Counted from the first letter of the stretch, positions 9,173-21,759 are shown. The stretch: DNA of 64,000 nucleotides from Ferrimonas balearica (GCF_019802085.1 NZ_JAHVHV010000002.1:744001-808000); one strand, 5' to 3'. The notes: generated by a model from the sequence alone, not told the origin. A program made the numbers and translations.

Positions 9173-12100
9173 ATGATCAGTCAATTTTTCGTATCCCGGC
9201 CCAAGTTCGCCTTCGTCATCTCCATCGTGCTGACCCTGGCGGGGCTGTTGTCGATCCCGGCGTTGCCGGTGGCGGAGTTCCCGGACGTGTCGCCGCCGCA
9301 GATCGCGGTCACCACCAGCTACCCCGGCGCCAGCGCCGAGGTGGTCAAGGACACCATCGGTCAGGTGATCGAGAGTGAGGTCAACGGGGTGGAGGACATG
9401 ATCTACATGGAGTCCAAGTCCTCCAACGACGGCTCCTACTCCCTGACCGTCACCTTCGAGGTGGGCATCGACGCCGACATGGCCCAGGTGAACGTGCAGA
9501 ACCGGGTGCAGCAATCCCTGCCCCGGCTGCCCGCCGAGGTGACCCAGCAGGGGGTCAAGGTGAAGAAGAAAAGCCCCAACTTCCTGATGGTGGCCAACCT
9601 CTACTCCCCCAACGGCACTTTCGACGCCCTCTACCTGACCAACTACGCCGGTCTCAACATCAAGGACACCCTGGCCCGGGTCAGCGGCGTGTCCGAGGTG
9701 CAGATCATCGGTGGCATGGACTACGCCATGCGAATCTGGCTCAACCCGGACCGGATGGCGGCGCTGGCGGTGACCAGCAACGACGTCATCTCGGCCCTGC
9801 GGGAGCAGAACATCCAGGTGGCGGCGGGCCGCATCGGCGCCGCGCCGGTGGATCCGGACCAGCAGTTCCAGTACAGCCTGCAGGCCCAGGGCCGACTCTC
9901 CCGGCCCGAGGAGTTTGCCGCCATCGTGATCCGCTCCAACCCGGATGGCTCCAAGGTGATCGTCGATGACGTGGCCCGGGTGGAGCTGGGCAGCCAGTTC
10001 TACGACGCCCAGGGTAAGCTGGACAACAACCCCAGCGCCATCATCGCCATCTACCAGAGCCCCGACGCCAACGCCCTGGAGGTGGCCAAGGGGATCCGCA
10101 ACGAGATGGCCCGCCTGGCGGAGGGCTTCTCCGACGACCTGACCTACGACATCCTCTACGACACCACCGAGTTTGTGGAAGTGTCTATCCAGGAGGTGGT
10201 GGAGACCCTGTTCATCTCCGTCGGCCTGGTGGTGCTGGTGGTCTACCTCTTCCTGCAGGACGTGCGCTCCACCTTGGTGCCCGCCATCGCCATTCCGGTC
10301 TCCCTGATCGGCACCTTCGTCTTCCTGTTGATGTTCGGCATGACCATCAACACCGTCTCGCTGTTCGCCCTGATCCTGGCCATCGGCATCGTGGTGGATG
10401 ACGCCATCGTGGTGGTGGAGAACGTCACCCGCCTGATGGAAGAGAAGGGGATGGACCCGCGCACCGCCACCATCGAGGCGATGAAAGAGGTGACCGGCCC
10501 CATCGTCGCCACCTCCCTGGTGCTGCTGGCGGTGTTCGCGCCCACGGCGGTGATGCCGGGGATCACCGGCCAGATGTACGCCCAGTTCTCGGTCACCATC
10601 TGTGTCTCGGTGCTGATCTCCTCCATCAACGCCCTGACCCTGTCACCGGCGCTGTGTGCCTCGCTGCTCAAGCCGCCCAAACAGCACGACACCGGGTTCC
10701 ACGCCGCCTTCAACCGCCACTTTGACCGCCTCACCGGCCGCTACAGCGCGCTGGTGGCGGGGCTCATTCGCAAATCCGCCCTGGTGATGCTGGCCTTTGT
10801 GCTGGCCATCGGCGCCACCGGATTGCTGGGCAGCACCCTGCCCAGCGGCTTTGTGCCGGCGGAGGACAAGAAGAGCTTTATGGTGGACTTGCAGCTGCCG
10901 GACGGCGCCTCGCTGAACCGCACCGAAGAGGTGATGAAGGACCTGGTGGAGCTGACCTTGCAGCAGCCGGGGGTCTCCAACGTCATTCACGCTTCGGGCT
11001 TCTCGGTGCTCACCGGCTCGGTGGCCTCCAACGGGGGCCTGCTGATTGTGGTGCTGGACACCTGGGAGGAGCGGACCGATCCCATGCTCTCCGACAAGGT
11101 GATCCTGCAGACCCTGCAGGGGCAGTACGCCGCCGATCCCCGGGTCAACGCCATGGCCTTTGCCCTACCGCCGTTGCCCGGGGTGGGCAACGTGGGGGGC
11201 TTCGAGTTCGTGCTGCAGGACACCATGGGTCGCAGCGCGGCGGAGCTGGCCTCGGTAATGAGGGGGCTTATCATCGAGGCCAACCAGGAGCCGGCCATCG
11301 CCATGGCGTTCTCCAACTTCCGCGCCGACGTGCCGCAGATGTACGTGGACGTCGATCGGGAGAAGGCCAAGGTGCTGGGGATCCCCCTGACCGAGGTATT
11401 CTCCACCTTGCAGACCATGCTCGGTGGCGCCTACGTCAACGACTTCAACCGCTTCGGCAAGACCTTCCGGGTGATGGCCCAGGCGGAGATGGACTACCGC
11501 AACTCGGAGCGGGACATCAGCAAGTTCTACGTGCGCACCGCCGCCGGAGACATGGTGCCCCTGTCCACCCTGGTGACCATCACCCCCATCTTAGGCCCGG
11601 AGGTGGTCTCCCAGTACAACCTCTACGGCTCGGTGACCATCAACGGGATCCCGGCCCCGGGCTTCAGCTCCGGTGAGGCGATCGCCGCCATGCAACGGGT
11701 GGCTGAGAGCTCGCTGCCCGCCGGCTACCAGTACGAGTGGACGGGGCAGACCTACCAGGAGATCAAGGCCGGCAACCTGGCCCCCTTCATCTTCTCCCTG
11801 GCGCTGGTGTTCACCTACCTCTTTTTGGTGGCCCAGTACGAGAGCTGGACCATCCCCCTGGCGGTGATGCTGTCGGTGCCGGTGGCGGTGCTCGGGGCCT
11901 TCCTCAACGTGATGCTGGCCCAGGCGGACATCAACCTCTATACGCAGATCGGCCTGGTGCTGTTGATCGGCATGGCATCGAAGAACGCCATTCTGATCGT
12001 GGAGTTTGCCAAGCAGCAGCGGGAGGCGGGCCACAGCATCGTGGACGCTGGCCAGGAAGCGGCGCGGATGCGCTTCAGGGCGGTGCTGATGACCGCCTTC

Positions 12101-12286
12101 TCCTTCATTCTCGGGGTGCTGCCCCTGGTGCTGGCCAGCGGGGCCGGTGCCGAGAGCCGCAACTCCCTGGGCTACGCGGTGTTCGGTGGCATGATCGCCG
12201 CCGGGATCGTCGGCACCCTGCTGGTGCCGGTGTTCTACGTGGTGCTGCAGCGGATGCGGGAGCGGGTGAAGGGCCAGCCCGCCTAG
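9173..12286 (+). CDS. RND multidrug efflux pump, HAE-1 type (first copy)
   Basis: Proton-driven inner-membrane pump of the AcrB/MexB family, 1037 residues, close to the family length. Twelve membrane helices with two large periplasmic loops are evident. The proton-relay aspartates are Asp409 and Asp410 in TM4 ([16 protein letters not shown]), matching AcrB Asp407/408. Other family landmarks are [13 protein letters not shown] near the start, [14 protein letters not shown] after TM7 and [15 protein letters not shown] in TM10, the last carrying the conserved relay lysine. It forms a two-gene operon with the adaptor upstream and ends at a clear terminator. Confidence 0.93.
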   Translation: MISQFFVSRPKFAFVISIVLTLAGLLSIPALPVAEFPDVSPPQIAVTTSYPGASAEVVKDTIGQVIESEVNGVEDMIYMESKSSNDGSYSLTVTFEVGIDADMAQVNVQNRVQQSLPRLPAEVTQQGVKVKKKSPNFLMVANLYSPNGTFDALYLTNYAGLNIKDTLARVSGVSEVQIIGGMDYAMRIWLNPDRMAALAVTSNDVISALREQNIQVAAGRIGAAPVDPDQQFQYSLQAQGRLSRPEEFAAIVIRSNPDGSKVIVDDVARVELGSQFYDAQGKLDNNPSAIIAIYQSPDANALEVAKGIRNEMARLAEGFSDDLTYDILYDTTEFVEVSIQEVVETLFISVGLVVLVVYLFLQDVRSTLVPAIAIPVSLIGTFVFLLMFGMTINTVSLFALILAIGIVVDDAIVVVENVTRLMEEKGMDPRTATIEAMKEVTGPIVATSLVLLAVFAPTAVMPGITGQMYAQFSVTICVSVLISSINALTLSPALCASLLKPPKQHDTGFHAAFNRHFDRLTGRYSALVAGLIRKSALVMLAFVLAIGATGLLGSTLPSGFVPAEDKKSFMVDLQLPDGASLNRTEEVMKDLVELTLQQPGVSNVIHASGFSVLTGSVASNGGLLIVVLDTWEERTDPMLSDKVILQTLQGQYAADPRVNAMAFALPPLPGVGNVGGFEFVLQDTMGRSAAELASVMRGLIIEANQEPAIAMAFSNFRADVPQMYVDVDREKAKVLGIPLTEVFSTLQTMLGGAYVNDFNRFGKTFRVMAQAEMDYRNSERDISKFYVRTAAGDMVPLSTLVTITPILGPEVVSQYNLYGSVTINGIPAPGFSSGEAIAAMQRVAESSLPAGYQYEWTGQTYQEIKAGNLAPFIFSLALVFTYLFLVAQYESWTIPLAVMLSVPVAVLGAFLNVMLAQADINLYTQIGLVLLIGMASKNAILIVEFAKQQREAGHSIVDAGQEAARMRFRAVLMTAFSFILGVLPLVLASGAGAESRNSLGYAVFGGMIAAGIVGTLLVPVFYVVLQRMRERVKGQPA

Positions 12287-12308
12287 ACCCTGTGAGGTCG
12301 TCCCAACC

Positions 12309-12335
12309 AAGCCCGCCCTTCGGCGGGCTTTTTCT
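12309..12335 (+). terminator. Terminator of the first RND operon
   Basis: Stem AAGCCCGCC / GGCGGGCTT with a CTTC loop and a following T-rich tail, 22 nt after the pump stop codon. Confidence 0.88.
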
Positions 12336-12545
12336 TGCCTGCGACGGCGAGCTTGCTCAGCCCTCATCCCCGGCCCCGAGCCAGTGGATTGGTCAGACCC
12401 TCTATCCCCGCAAAGGCCGGCCTGGCGGGCCCTGTAGCGCCACCCCTCGAACCCATTTGATGTTTTTCATTTCCATCTGCGGTGGCCATCTCGGCAAGCC
12501 CGAGCTGGACGCTTTTTGACCACAGTTGACGTAAAGGTCAAATTC

Positions 12546-12557
12546 AAACGACCGTTT
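12546..12557. promoter_or_regulatory. PsrA-type operator candidate 1
   Basis: AAACGACCGTTT, flanked by TTC and AAT, fits the AAAC-N4-GTTT palindrome known for the fatty-acid-responsive repressor PsrA. It differs from the site at 12775 at one central base. PsrA control of the glyoxylate shunt has been described in Shewanella relatives; assignment here rests on motif and context only. Confidence 0.45.
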
Positions 12558-12774
12558 AATGGCGAAAAGGCGTACAGGCCCGCTGCGACGCCCGCTCTGG
12601 CGGGCTTGTCAGGCTGACGTGCAGGGCAGGGGCAAACGGCCGGTGGGGCGCGGGAATATCCCGTGCAATCGAAGCGACGCGGGAATATGTCAATCTTCGC
12701 TTACGCGCATTAATTAAATTACGTAATTAAGTTTCATTTGGCCGATCCGGTTCTAAATATTATCAACGGCAGTA

Positions 12775-12786
12775 AAACGGCCGTTT
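12775..12786. promoter_or_regulatory. PsrA-type operator candidate 2
   Basis: Perfect palindrome AAACGGCCGTTT followed by AAA, 229 bp (about 22 helical turns) downstream of the matching site at 12546, inside the AT-rich promoter region of aceBA. The pair could support repression by looping. Confidence 0.5.
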
Positions 12787-13020
12787 AAAGTTAATGCTCA
12801 AATCACGACCTGCCACAAAGAGCCATTAAAAACAGTGAATTAAATTGTTTTTGTGAAATTATTGTTATTTCCGGCTTGATTTTTCATGCACCATAAAGCA
12901 GCTTAAATTTCATATTGAGGCACCGGGATGGTGCAACGGGAAAGAAAGTTGGTGACATTTTTCCGTAGTTCTAAACTTTCAGATGAAAACCCATAAAAAA
13001 CCCATACATGGAGGAGCGAT

Positions 13021-14649
<1,629 letters not shown>

Positions 14650-14672
14650 GCACGTAAAAGGAGTCCCGAACC

Positions 14673-16265
14673 ATGGCCACTTATCAAAACGACATCGATA
14701 CCGCCAACAGCTTGATTGAAACCCAGGGGCAAACGTGGGGGGTGAGCGCCGAGAACGTGGCGCGAATGAAGGCCCAGAACCGCTTCAAGACCGGCCTGGA
14801 CGTCGCCCGCTACACCGCCAAGATCATGCGCGATGACATGGCCGGCTACGACGCCGATCCCAGTCAGTACACCCAGTCCCTGGGCTGCTGGCACGGCTTT
14901 ATCGGCCAGCAGAAGCTGATCGCCATCAAGAAGCACCTGACCAGCACCAAGGGGCGCTACCTCTACCTGTCCGGCTGGATGGTGGCGGCCCTGCGCAGTG
15001 AGTTCGGCCCGCTGCCGGACCAGTCCATGCACGAGAAAACTTCGGTGGCATCGCTGATCGAGGAGCTCTACACCTTCCTGCGCCAGGCCGATGCCCGCGA
15101 GCTGGGGGGCTACTTCCGTGCCCTGGACGCCGCCCGTGAGGCCGGCGACTCGGCCAAGGAAGCCGAGTTCCAGGCCAAGATCGACAACTTCCAGACCCAC
15201 GTGGTGCCCATCATTGCCGACATCGACGCCGGCTTTGGTAACGAGGAGGCCACCTACCTGCTGGCCAAGAAGATGATCGAGGCGGGGGCCTGCTGCATCC
15301 AGATTGAGAACCAGGTGTCTGATGAGAAGCAGTGCGGCCACCAGGACGGCAAGGTGACCGTCCCTCACGCCGACTTCCTGGCCAAGATCCGCGCCGTGCG
15401 GTACGCCTTCTTGGAGCTGGGGGTGGACGACGGCGTCATCGTCGCCCGTACCGATTCCCTGGGGGCCGGCCTGACCAAGCAGATCGCCGTGACCAGTGAG
15501 CCCGGTGATCTGGGGGACCAGTACAACAGCTTCCTGGATGGCGAGTACGTCAACAGCGCCGACGACATCGCCAACGGGGACGTGGTGGTCAAGGCCAACG
15601 GCAAACTGCTCAAGCCGGCCCGTCTGGCCAGTGGCCTTTTCCAGTTCAAGAAGGGTTCCGGTGAGGACCGGGTGGTGCTCGACTGCATCACCTCACTGCA
15701 GCACGGCGCCGATCTGCTGTGGATCGAGACTGAGAAGCCCCACGTTGGCCAGATCGCCAGCATGGTTAACCGCATCCGCGAGGTGGTCCCCAGCGCCAAG
15801 CTGGTCTACAACAACAGCCCGTCGTTCAACTGGACCCTGAACTTCCGTCAGCAGGTGTTCGACGCCTGGGAGGCCGCCGGCCGGGATCTCTCCGCCTACG
15901 ACCGCACCAACCTGATGAGCGTCCAGTACGACGACACCGAGCTGGCGGTGGAGGCGGACGCCAAGATCCGCTCCTTCCAGGCCGACGCGGCCCGGGAGGC
16001 GGGGATCTTCCACCACCTGATCACCCTGCCCACCTACCACACCGCGGCCCTGTCCACCGACAACCTGGCCAAGGGCTACTTCGGTGACCAGGGGATGCTG
16101 GCCTACGTGTCCGGGGTTCAGCGTCAGGAGATCCGCCAGGGGATCGCCTGCGTTAAACACCAGAACATGGCCGGTTCCGACATGGGCGATGACCACAAGG
16201 AGTACTTCTCCGGTGACGCCGCCCTCAAGGCCGCGGGCAAGGACAACACCATGAACCAGTTCTGA
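14673..16265 (+). CDS. aceA: Isocitrate lyase (long form)
   Basis: Cleaves isocitrate to succinate and glyoxylate, bypassing the decarboxylating steps of the TCA cycle. At 530 residues it is the long form found in Pseudomonas, Shewanella and Vibrio, not the ~434-residue E. coli form. The catalytic signature is KQCGH with nucleophilic Cys221; the metal-binding segment (VVPIIADIDAGFGNEEATY) precedes it and VARTDSLGA and LVYNNSPSFNW follow. It shares an operon with aceB and ends at a strong terminator. Operon control is likely through the palindromes upstream of aceB. Confidence 0.96.
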   Translation: MATYQNDIDTANSLIETQGQTWGVSAENVARMKAQNRFKTGLDVARYTAKIMRDDMAGYDADPSQYTQSLGCWHGFIGQQKLIAIKKHLTSTKGRYLYLSGWMVAALRSEFGPLPDQSMHEKTSVASLIEELYTFLRQADARELGGYFRALDAAREAGDSAKEAEFQAKIDNFQTHVVPIIADIDAGFGNEEATYLLAKKMIEAGACCIQIENQVSDEKQCGHQDGKVTVPHADFLAKIRAVRYAFLELGVDDGVIVARTDSLGAGLTKQIAVTSEPGDLGDQYNSFLDGEYVNSADDIANGDVVVKANGKLLKPARLASGLFQFKKGSGEDRVVLDCITSLQHGADLLWIETEKPHVGQIASMVNRIREVVPSAKLVYNNSPSFNWTLNFRQQVFDAWEAAGRDLSAYDRTNLMSVQYDDTELAVEADAKIRSFQADAAREAGIFHHLITLPTYHTAALSTDNLAKGYFGDQGMLAYVSGVQRQEIRQGIACVKHQNMAGSDMGDDHKEYFSGDAALKAAGKDNTMNQF

Positions 16266-16302
16266 CCCTTCCCCTTTGAGTTTCCCACGTTGCTTGTGCT
16301 TT

Positions 16303-16330
16303 GGGAGGACTTCGGTCCTCCCCTTTTTTT
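16303..16330 (+). terminator. Terminator of aceBA
   Basis: Perfect 8-bp stem GGGAGGAC / GTCCTCCC with a TTCG tetraloop and seven Ts, 38 nt after the aceA stop. Confidence 0.93.
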
Positions 16331-16621
16331 GCCCTTTTTACGGGCTTGATTGCACTTATCAATCCTGACTTTGTTTATCCGTTGCCAAGGTTGTGCCCAG
16401 ATGGCCATCAGTGGGTTTAATGTTGGCCTGATGTTGACCATAAGTTGCTCTGTGAAAGAGAGTTTTTCGAAAGCTCCGGCCTTACCATAGTTAGATACAG
16501 TTTCCGCATTGAAACCATGATTTTTACTGTCTTTGTTGAGGTAGAGTTCAGCCCCATCTCTCTAGAGTGTGCCCCGAAACTGCTCAATGGGTGAGCCAGG
16601 GCTTTCGATAGGACTCCCAGT
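16331..16621. other. Intergenic region before the second RND operon, no gene seen
   Basis: About 290 bp of lower-GC sequence. A short inverted repeat GCCC / GGGC right after the aceA terminator may reinforce it. No convincing -35/-10 pair or coding frame was found, though the promoter of the second efflux operon must lie here. Confidence 0.5.
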
Positions 16622-17725
16622 ATGAATTTTGCTAACAAGCGGTGTCTGGCACTGCTGTTCCCCCTTGGTCTGGTTGGTTGCGGTCAGGGCGCGGCCCCCA
16701 GTGCCATGCCGCCGCCGGCGGTGGTGGTGACCACCGCCACCGAACAGGCCTACCAGCCGGTGCGCCGCTTCTCCGGCCGCATCGAGGCGATCGAGGACAT
16801 CAACATCAGTGCCCAGGTCTCCGGTTACCTGACCCAGCGCCTGGTGGAGGATGGCCAGGTGGTGGAGGCCGGGGCACCGCTGTTTGAGATCGACCCCCGT
16901 CCCTACCGCGCCGCCCTGTCCGCCGCCCAGGCCAGCCTGGCGGAAGCCAAGGCCTCCCGGGACATCGCCCAGGTCAACCTCAAGCGCAACCAGGAGCTGC
17001 TGGGCCGGGGCAGCGTGAGCGAGTCCGACATCGATAACCTGAGCGCCAGCCTGGCCATGGCCGAAGCCCGCGTGCTGCAGGCCCAGGCGGCCCTGGAGAA
17101 AGCAGAGCTGGATCTGGACCACACCGTGGTTACCGCCCCCATTGCCGGTCAGGTGGGCGCCGCTCAGGCGGCGGTGGGGGATCTGGTGAGCCCGCAAAGC
17201 GGCCCCCTCATCACCCTGGTGCAGCGGGATCCGGTGCGCACCAGCTTCCGCATCTCCGAGCGCGAGCGCCTGGCCATGGTGGTCAACGGTCTGATGGCCA
17301 ACGACCAGGTGGAGATCACCCTGGACCTGGGTCAGGGCCAGATCTACGGCCATGACGGGGCCCTGAGCTTCTTCGACAACCGGATCGACCTGGCCACCGG
17401 CACCCTGGCGCTGCACGCCGATTTCGCCAACCCGGAGCAGGTGCTGCTGCCGGGCCAGTTCGTCCAGGTCCAGGTGCGCCCCCACCAGGCCCTCAACGGC
17501 GTGGTGATCCCCAACGCCGCGGTGCAGCGTGACCAGCAGGGCAGTTTCGTGATGGTGGTGGACGGCGAAAGCACCGTCACCCGGCGCAACGTGGAGCTGG
17601 GCACCCGCCTGGACCAGGAGATCGTGATCCTCGATGGCCTGAACTCCGGTGAGCGGGTGGTGGTCTCCGGTCTGCACCGGGTGCGCTCCGGCGGCCAGGT
17701 CTCCGTGGTGGGTGACGACGCATGA
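16622..17725 (+). CDS. RND efflux periplasmic adaptor (membrane fusion lipoprotein), second copy
   Basis: Adaptor of the AcrA/MexA family, 367 residues. A lipoprotein signal ends at LGLVGC with Cys20. The two lipoyl half-motifs (ININAQ-like [24 protein letters not shown] and [23 protein letters not shown]) flank an alpha-hairpin at about 90-150, and [13 protein letters not shown] marks the beta-barrel region. Its last bases overlap the start of the pump gene by 4 nt (ATGA), so the two are translationally coupled. It is related to, but clearly diverged from, the adaptor at 8019. Confidence 0.92.
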   Translation: MNFANKRCLALLFPLGLVGCGQGAAPSAMPPPAVVVTTATEQAYQPVRRFSGRIEAIEDINISAQVSGYLTQRLVEDGQVVEAGAPLFEIDPRPYRAALSAAQASLAEAKASRDIAQVNLKRNQELLGRGSVSESDIDNLSASLAMAEARVLQAQAALEKAELDLDHTVVTAPIAGQVGAAQAAVGDLVSPQSGPLITLVQRDPVRTSFRISERERLAMVVNGLMANDQVEITLDLGQGQIYGHDGALSFFDNRIDLATGTLALHADFANPEQVLLPGQFVQVQVRPHQALNGVVIPNAAVQRDQQGSFVMVVDGESTVTRRNVELGTRLDQEIVILDGLNSGERVVVSGLHRVRSGGQVSVVGDDA

Positions 17726-20700
17726 TCTCCAAGTTTTTCATCCACCGTCCCAAGTTCGCCATCGTCATCGCCCTGGTGATGGTGCTGGTGGGGCTCATCG
17801 CCATGCGGACCATGCCGGTGAACGAGTTCCCTCGCATCACCCCGCCGGTGGTGCAGGTCTCCGCCATGTACCCCGGCTCCAACGCCGAGGTGGTGGAGCA
17901 GACCCTGGCCCAGCCCATCGAAGAGGCGGTCAATGGCGTGGAGAACATGATCTACATGCGCTCCCGCTCCGCCAACGATGGCGGCTACTTCCTCGAGGTG
18001 ACCTTCGACATCGGCACGGATCCGGACATGGCCACCGTCTTGGTGCAGAACCGGGTGAACGAGGCCACACCCCGACTGCCCGCCGACGTACGGGAGCGGG
18101 GGATCAAGGTGGCCAAGAAGTCGCCGGATCTGCTGATGGCGATGACGGTCTACTCCCCCAACGAGACCCACGACGACATCTTCCTCACCAACTACGTCGC
18201 CCTGAACCTGGAGGAGCAGCTTAAGCGGATCCCCGGGATCTCCGACGTCTCCCTGCTCGGTGGGGCGCGCTACTCCATCCGGGTCTGGCTGGATCCGGAG
18301 CGCCTGGCCCGTTACGGCCTGACCACCACCGACGTCTACGGCGCCCTGGCGGAGCAGAACGTGGTGATGCCCGCCGGTCGCATCGGGGGAGCACCGGATC
18401 TGGACCAGCCCGCCATGACCATCCCCCTGGTGACCCAGGGCCGGCTGCAGACCGTCGAGGAGTTTGAGCACGTCATCGTACGGGCGGACTCCGACGGCAG
18501 CACCCTGTACCTCAAGGACGTGGCCAGTGTGGACCTGGGCAAAGAGATGTACGACTTCGAGGCCACCCGCAACGGCCAGTTGGCGGCGATGCTGAGCCTC
18601 TCATTGCAGCCGGACGCCAACGCCCTGGAGACCGGTCAGCAGGTCAAGGCCTTCCTCGCCGCCGCGGCAGAGCAGTTCCCGGAGGACATGGCCTACGACA
18701 TCGTTTACGACACCACGCTGTTCGTCGAGGAGTCCATCGCCTCGGTGCTGGAGACCCTGATCCAGGCGGTGCTGCTGGTGGTGGCGGTGACCTACCTCTT
18801 CCTCGGCTCCATGCGGGCCACGGCGGTGCCCCTGGTGGCGATCCCGGTCTCGTTGATCGGCACCTTCGCCTTCATGTTGACCATGGGCTTCACCATCAAC
18901 ACCGTGACCCTGTTTGGCCTGATCCTGGCCATCGGCATCGTGGTGGACGACGCCATCCTGGTGATCGAGAACGTGGAGCGCAACATGCGGGAGAACCCGC
19001 AGCTGAGCGGCGTCGAGGCCACCATCATCGCCATGAAGGAGGTGACCGGCCCCATCATCACCTCCACATTGGTGTTGCTGGCGGTGTTCATCCCCGTTTC
19101 CCTGCTGCCGGGGATCACCGGTGAGATGTACGCCCAGTTCGCGGTCACCATCGTGATCTCGGTGATCCTCTCCAGCATCAACGCCTTGACCCTGTCGCCG
19201 GCACTGTGTTCCCTGCTGCTCAAGCCGGGGGCCGAAGGGCCGCGCTGGTACCGGGCCTTCAACCGCGGCTTCGACCGCCTGACCGAGCGCTACGGCCGGG
19301 TGGCCGCCACCCTGGTGCGCAAGTCCGGTTTGCTGCTGGGCCTGTTCGCCGCCGCCATCGCGCTGCTGACCGTCATCACCCCCTCCATCCCCACCGGCTT
19401 TGTGCCGGAGGAGGACAAGGGGATGATGCTGGTGAACGTCCAGCTGCCGGACGGCGCCTCCCTGCGCCGCACCATGGAGGTGGCGGATGATCTGGAAGCG
19501 GTGCTGATGAGCTACCCGGAAGTGGACGCCGTGGGCGCCGCCCGGGGCTTCGGTCTGCTCTCCTTCTCGTTGCAGTCCAACACCGCCACCTTCTTCGTCC
19601 GCCTGCACGACTGGGCCGACCGGGAAGCGGGCCTCAGTGAGGTGACCCACCGACTCAATGTCTGGGCCGCCACCCAGTACCACGACGCCCAGGTGATGGC
19701 CTTCGGCATGCCGGCCATCCCCGGCATCGGCGCGGCCAACGGCTTCGAGTTTATGCTGGAGGACACCCGAGGGCGTCCCCGGGAGGAGCTGGCGGCGGTG
19801 ATGGACGATTTCATCCGTGCCGCCAACCAGCAGCCGGAACTGACCCGGGTGTTCAGTTTCTTCCGTGCCAACGTGCCCCACTACTACGTGGATGTGGACT
19901 ACCTGAAGGCCCGTCAGCTGGGGATCCCCATCACCGAGATCTTCTCCACGCTGCAGACCAACCTGGGGGCGATGCGGGTCAACGACGTGACCCTCTACGG
20001 CAAGTCCTACCGGGTCAACATGCAGGCCCAGGCGGAGTTTCGACGTGACACCACGGATCTGGGCCGCTTCCACGTGCGCAGCGCCGGCGGTGACATGATC
20101 CCGCTCTCCACCCTGGTGAGCCTCTCGCCCACCCTGGCTCCGGACGTGGCCTGGCGTTACAACCTCTACAACGCCGCCACCATCAGCGGCCAGGCGGCCC
20201 CGGGCTACGCCTCCGGTGAAGCCCTGGCGGCGATGGAGCGGCTGGCGGATCAGATGTTGCCGGACGGCTACGCCTTCGAGTGGACCGGCATGGCCTTCCA
20301 GGAGAAGGCGGCGGGGGATCTGGCGATCTACGCCTTTGCCCTGGCGCTGCTGTTCATCTACCTGTTTATGGTGGCGCAGTACGAGTCCTGGACCATGCCC
20401 ACCGCCATCATCCTGGTGGTGCCCATGGCGGTACTGGGGGCCTTGATGGCGCTCAAGGCGGTGGGTCTGCCGCTGAACCTCTATGCCCAGATGGGTCTGG
20501 TGCTCCTGATCGCCCTGGCGGCCAAGAACGCCATCCTTATCGTGGAGTTCGCCCGTCTCAAACGGGAGGAGGAGGGGCGGCCCATCGAGGCGGCCGCGGT
20601 GGAAGCGGGCAAGCTGCGTTTCCGCGCGGTGAACATGACCTCCTGGTCCTTTATCTGCGGCATGATCCCCATGGTGCTGGCCTCCGGCGCCGGCGAGCTC

Positions 20701-20856
20701 TCCCAGTGGTCCCTGGGCTGGACCCTGCTGGGCGGCCTGATGTGCGTGCTGGTGGTGGGCACCTGCTTCATCCCCGGCTTCTTCGCCCTGTTCCAGCGTC
20801 TGCGGGAGCGGACCAAGGGCGAGGCGAACCTCAAGCCCAACCCCGCCGTGGAGTAA
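17722..20856 (+). CDS. RND multidrug efflux pump, HAE-1 type (second copy)
   Basis: AcrB-family proton/drug antiporter, 1044 residues. The TM4 relay aspartates are Asp409 and Asp410 ([19 protein letters not shown]). Further landmarks are [37 protein letters not shown] and [19 protein letters not shown] with the relay Lys. It differs from the first pump in its porter loops ([13 protein letters not shown] against [13 protein letters not shown]), so the substrate range probably differs. The operon carries no outer-membrane channel and ends at a terminator that overlaps the convergent acpH. Confidence 0.93.
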   Translation: MISKFFIHRPKFAIVIALVMVLVGLIAMRTMPVNEFPRITPPVVQVSAMYPGSNAEVVEQTLAQPIEEAVNGVENMIYMRSRSANDGGYFLEVTFDIGTDPDMATVLVQNRVNEATPRLPADVRERGIKVAKKSPDLLMAMTVYSPNETHDDIFLTNYVALNLEEQLKRIPGISDVSLLGGARYSIRVWLDPERLARYGLTTTDVYGALAEQNVVMPAGRIGGAPDLDQPAMTIPLVTQGRLQTVEEFEHVIVRADSDGSTLYLKDVASVDLGKEMYDFEATRNGQLAAMLSLSLQPDANALETGQQVKAFLAAAAEQFPEDMAYDIVYDTTLFVEESIASVLETLIQAVLLVVAVTYLFLGSMRATAVPLVAIPVSLIGTFAFMLTMGFTINTVTLFGLILAIGIVVDDAILVIENVERNMRENPQLSGVEATIIAMKEVTGPIITSTLVLLAVFIPVSLLPGITGEMYAQFAVTIVISVILSSINALTLSPALCSLLLKPGAEGPRWYRAFNRGFDRLTERYGRVAATLVRKSGLLLGLFAAAIALLTVITPSIPTGFVPEEDKGMMLVNVQLPDGASLRRTMEVADDLEAVLMSYPEVDAVGAARGFGLLSFSLQSNTATFFVRLHDWADREAGLSEVTHRLNVWAATQYHDAQVMAFGMPAIPGIGAANGFEFMLEDTRGRPREELAAVMDDFIRAANQQPELTRVFSFFRANVPHYYVDVDYLKARQLGIPITEIFSTLQTNLGAMRVNDVTLYGKSYRVNMQAQAEFRRDTTDLGRFHVRSAGGDMIPLSTLVSLSPTLAPDVAWRYNLYNAATISGQAAPGYASGEALAAMERLADQMLPDGYAFEWTGMAFQEKAAGDLAIYAFALALLFIYLFMVAQYESWTMPTAIILVVPMAVLGALMALKAVGLPLNLYAQMGLVLLIALAAKNAILIVEFARLKREEEGRPIEAAAVEAGKLRFRAVNMTSWSFICGMIPMVLASGAGELSQWSLGWTLLGGLMCVLVVGTCFIPGFFALFQRLRERTKGEANLKPNPAVE

Positions 20857-20870
20857 CCCCGCGGCCCAGA

Positions 20871-20898
20871 AAGCCCCGCCTCAGGCGGGGCTTTTTTT
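20871..20898 (+). terminator. Terminator of the second RND operon, overlapping the acpH 3' end
   Basis: Stem AAGCCCCGCC / GGCGGGGCTT with a TCA loop and seven Ts. The loop is the complement of the acpH stop codon, and the right arm plus T-run encode the last acpH codons. Confidence 0.9.
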
Positions 20899-21471
20899 GT
20901 GCCTGAGGAAGGCCTCGGCCTGGTCCAGCAGGTCCGGCATCAGGCTGTCGAAGGCGTCGGCGATGGGGGCTTCCAGGCGCCAGATCTCCGGGATCGCCGC
21001 CCGCAACCGCTCCGGCCGGGAGAGGCGCCGGGCGATGTTGTACAGGGCGCCGTCGATGTTGGCCGCGTCGCGGTACTGCACCAGCCAGTCGGTGCGGGTC
21101 ATGGCCGCCAGTACCGGGCGAAACCGCTCCGGCAGGTGCTCGGTGCGGGCCATCTCGGCGTAGCAGTGTTGGCTGAAGCGGGGCAGGGGCCAGGGGTGGA
21201 AGCGAGACCACTGGCGGGCCAGCTGATGGTCGAAGGCCAGGTCCAGCAGGATCCCCGCCATCCGCCGATGGGCCGGATCGAACGCCGCCTTGAGGGCCAG
21301 TACCCGCGGGTCCTGATCCACCCGGACGTCGATAAAGCGGTGCAGGGCCATGCCGGTGTGCAGCGGCTCCGGCCAGCCGCCCAGGGGGCCGCGCACGAAG
21401 TCCGCCCCCACGGCGCCGGCCAGGCTGGTTTGGGTGTGATCGGCGATCAGCAGGTGGGCGAGGAAGTTCAA
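20881..21471 (-). CDS. acpH: Acyl carrier protein phosphodiesterase
   Basis: Hydrolyses the 4'-phosphopantetheine group from holo-ACP. The 196-residue protein starts MNFLAHLLIADHTQTSLAGAVGADFVRG, the typical AcpH/DUF479 beginning. Further family features are GMALHRFIDVRVDQDP, MAGILLDLAFDHQLARQW and MTRTDWLVQYRD. The Asp and His residues of the metal centre are spread across these helices as in the HD-like family fold. The last codons (HKKSPA) are encoded within the terminator of the convergent efflux operon, an unusually tight arrangement. Confidence 0.87.
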   Translation of the reverse strand: MNFLAHLLIADHTQTSLAGAVGADFVRGPLGGWPEPLHTGMALHRFIDVRVDQDPRVLALKAAFDPAHRRMAGILLDLAFDHQLARQWSRFHPWPLPRFSQHCYAEMARTEHLPERFRPVLAAMTRTDWLVQYRDAANIDGALYNIARRLSRPERLRAAIPEIWRLEAPIADAFDSLMPDLLDQAEAFLRHKKSPA

Positions 21472-21478
21472 ATTACGC

Positions 21479-21507
21479 TTGCTCTGAATTTGTGTCGTAT
21501 TTACATT
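21479..21507 (+). promoter_or_regulatory. Candidate promoter for the 57-residue gene
   Basis: TTGCTC (21479-21484), 17-bp spacer, TACATT (21502-21507), in the AT-rich gap between divergent genes. Confidence 0.35.
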
Positions 21508-21585
21508 ATGTTAACGCCATTGGATGGCGACACCTTGAGGTTTGGGCAGGCCTCGTCACCCCCTTCGGACGGGAAAGGAGTTCCC

Positions 21586-21759
21586 ATGGCGTTCAAATGG
21601 TTGCAGGACCACATACAGAAAACCTTCCGGCGACGACAACGGATCGAGCTGGACATCCCCTTCGAGACCCACGAAGCCCCGGACACCATGAAGGAGCTGC
21701 TCAGCCAGCACCGGGACCAGGACGATCCGCTGGATAGTAAGCGCGAAGAGGACAACTGA
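21586..21759 (+). CDS. Small highly charged protein of unknown function (57 aa)
   Basis: Not recognised. The ATG follows AAAGGAG by 5-6 nt, a strong ribosome site, and the frame is distinct from any overlapping gene. The product has a basic amphipathic N-terminus (MAFKWLQDHIQKTFRRRQR) and an acidic tail (HRDQDDPLDSKREEDN), no signal peptide, membrane span or Cys pair. It sits between divergent acpH and queA with its own candidate promoter. It could be a small regulator or adaptor; nothing in the sequence decides. Confidence 0.6.
   Translation: MAFKWLQDHIQKTFRRRQRIELDIPFETHEAPDTMKELLSQHRDQDDPLDSKREEDN

Larger units (their letters stand above)
12336..13020. other. 685-bp intergenic region upstream of aceBA, no gene seen
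   Basis: No plausible coding frame on either strand. The first half keeps the GC-rich composition of the genome; from about 12690 to 12910 it becomes strongly AT-rich, as expected for a regulated promoter. It contains two 12-bp palindromes (12546-12557 and 12775-12786), a direct repeat GCGGGAATAT (12650-12659 and 12679-12688) and an AATTACGTAATT palindrome (12717-12728). The aceB ribosome site GGAGGAG sits at its end. Confidence 0.7.

Noticed and set aside
11737-12519. A plus-strand frame running from the first RND pump into the intergenic region
   Set aside because: Out of frame with the pump, crosses the operon terminator and shows no protein pattern.
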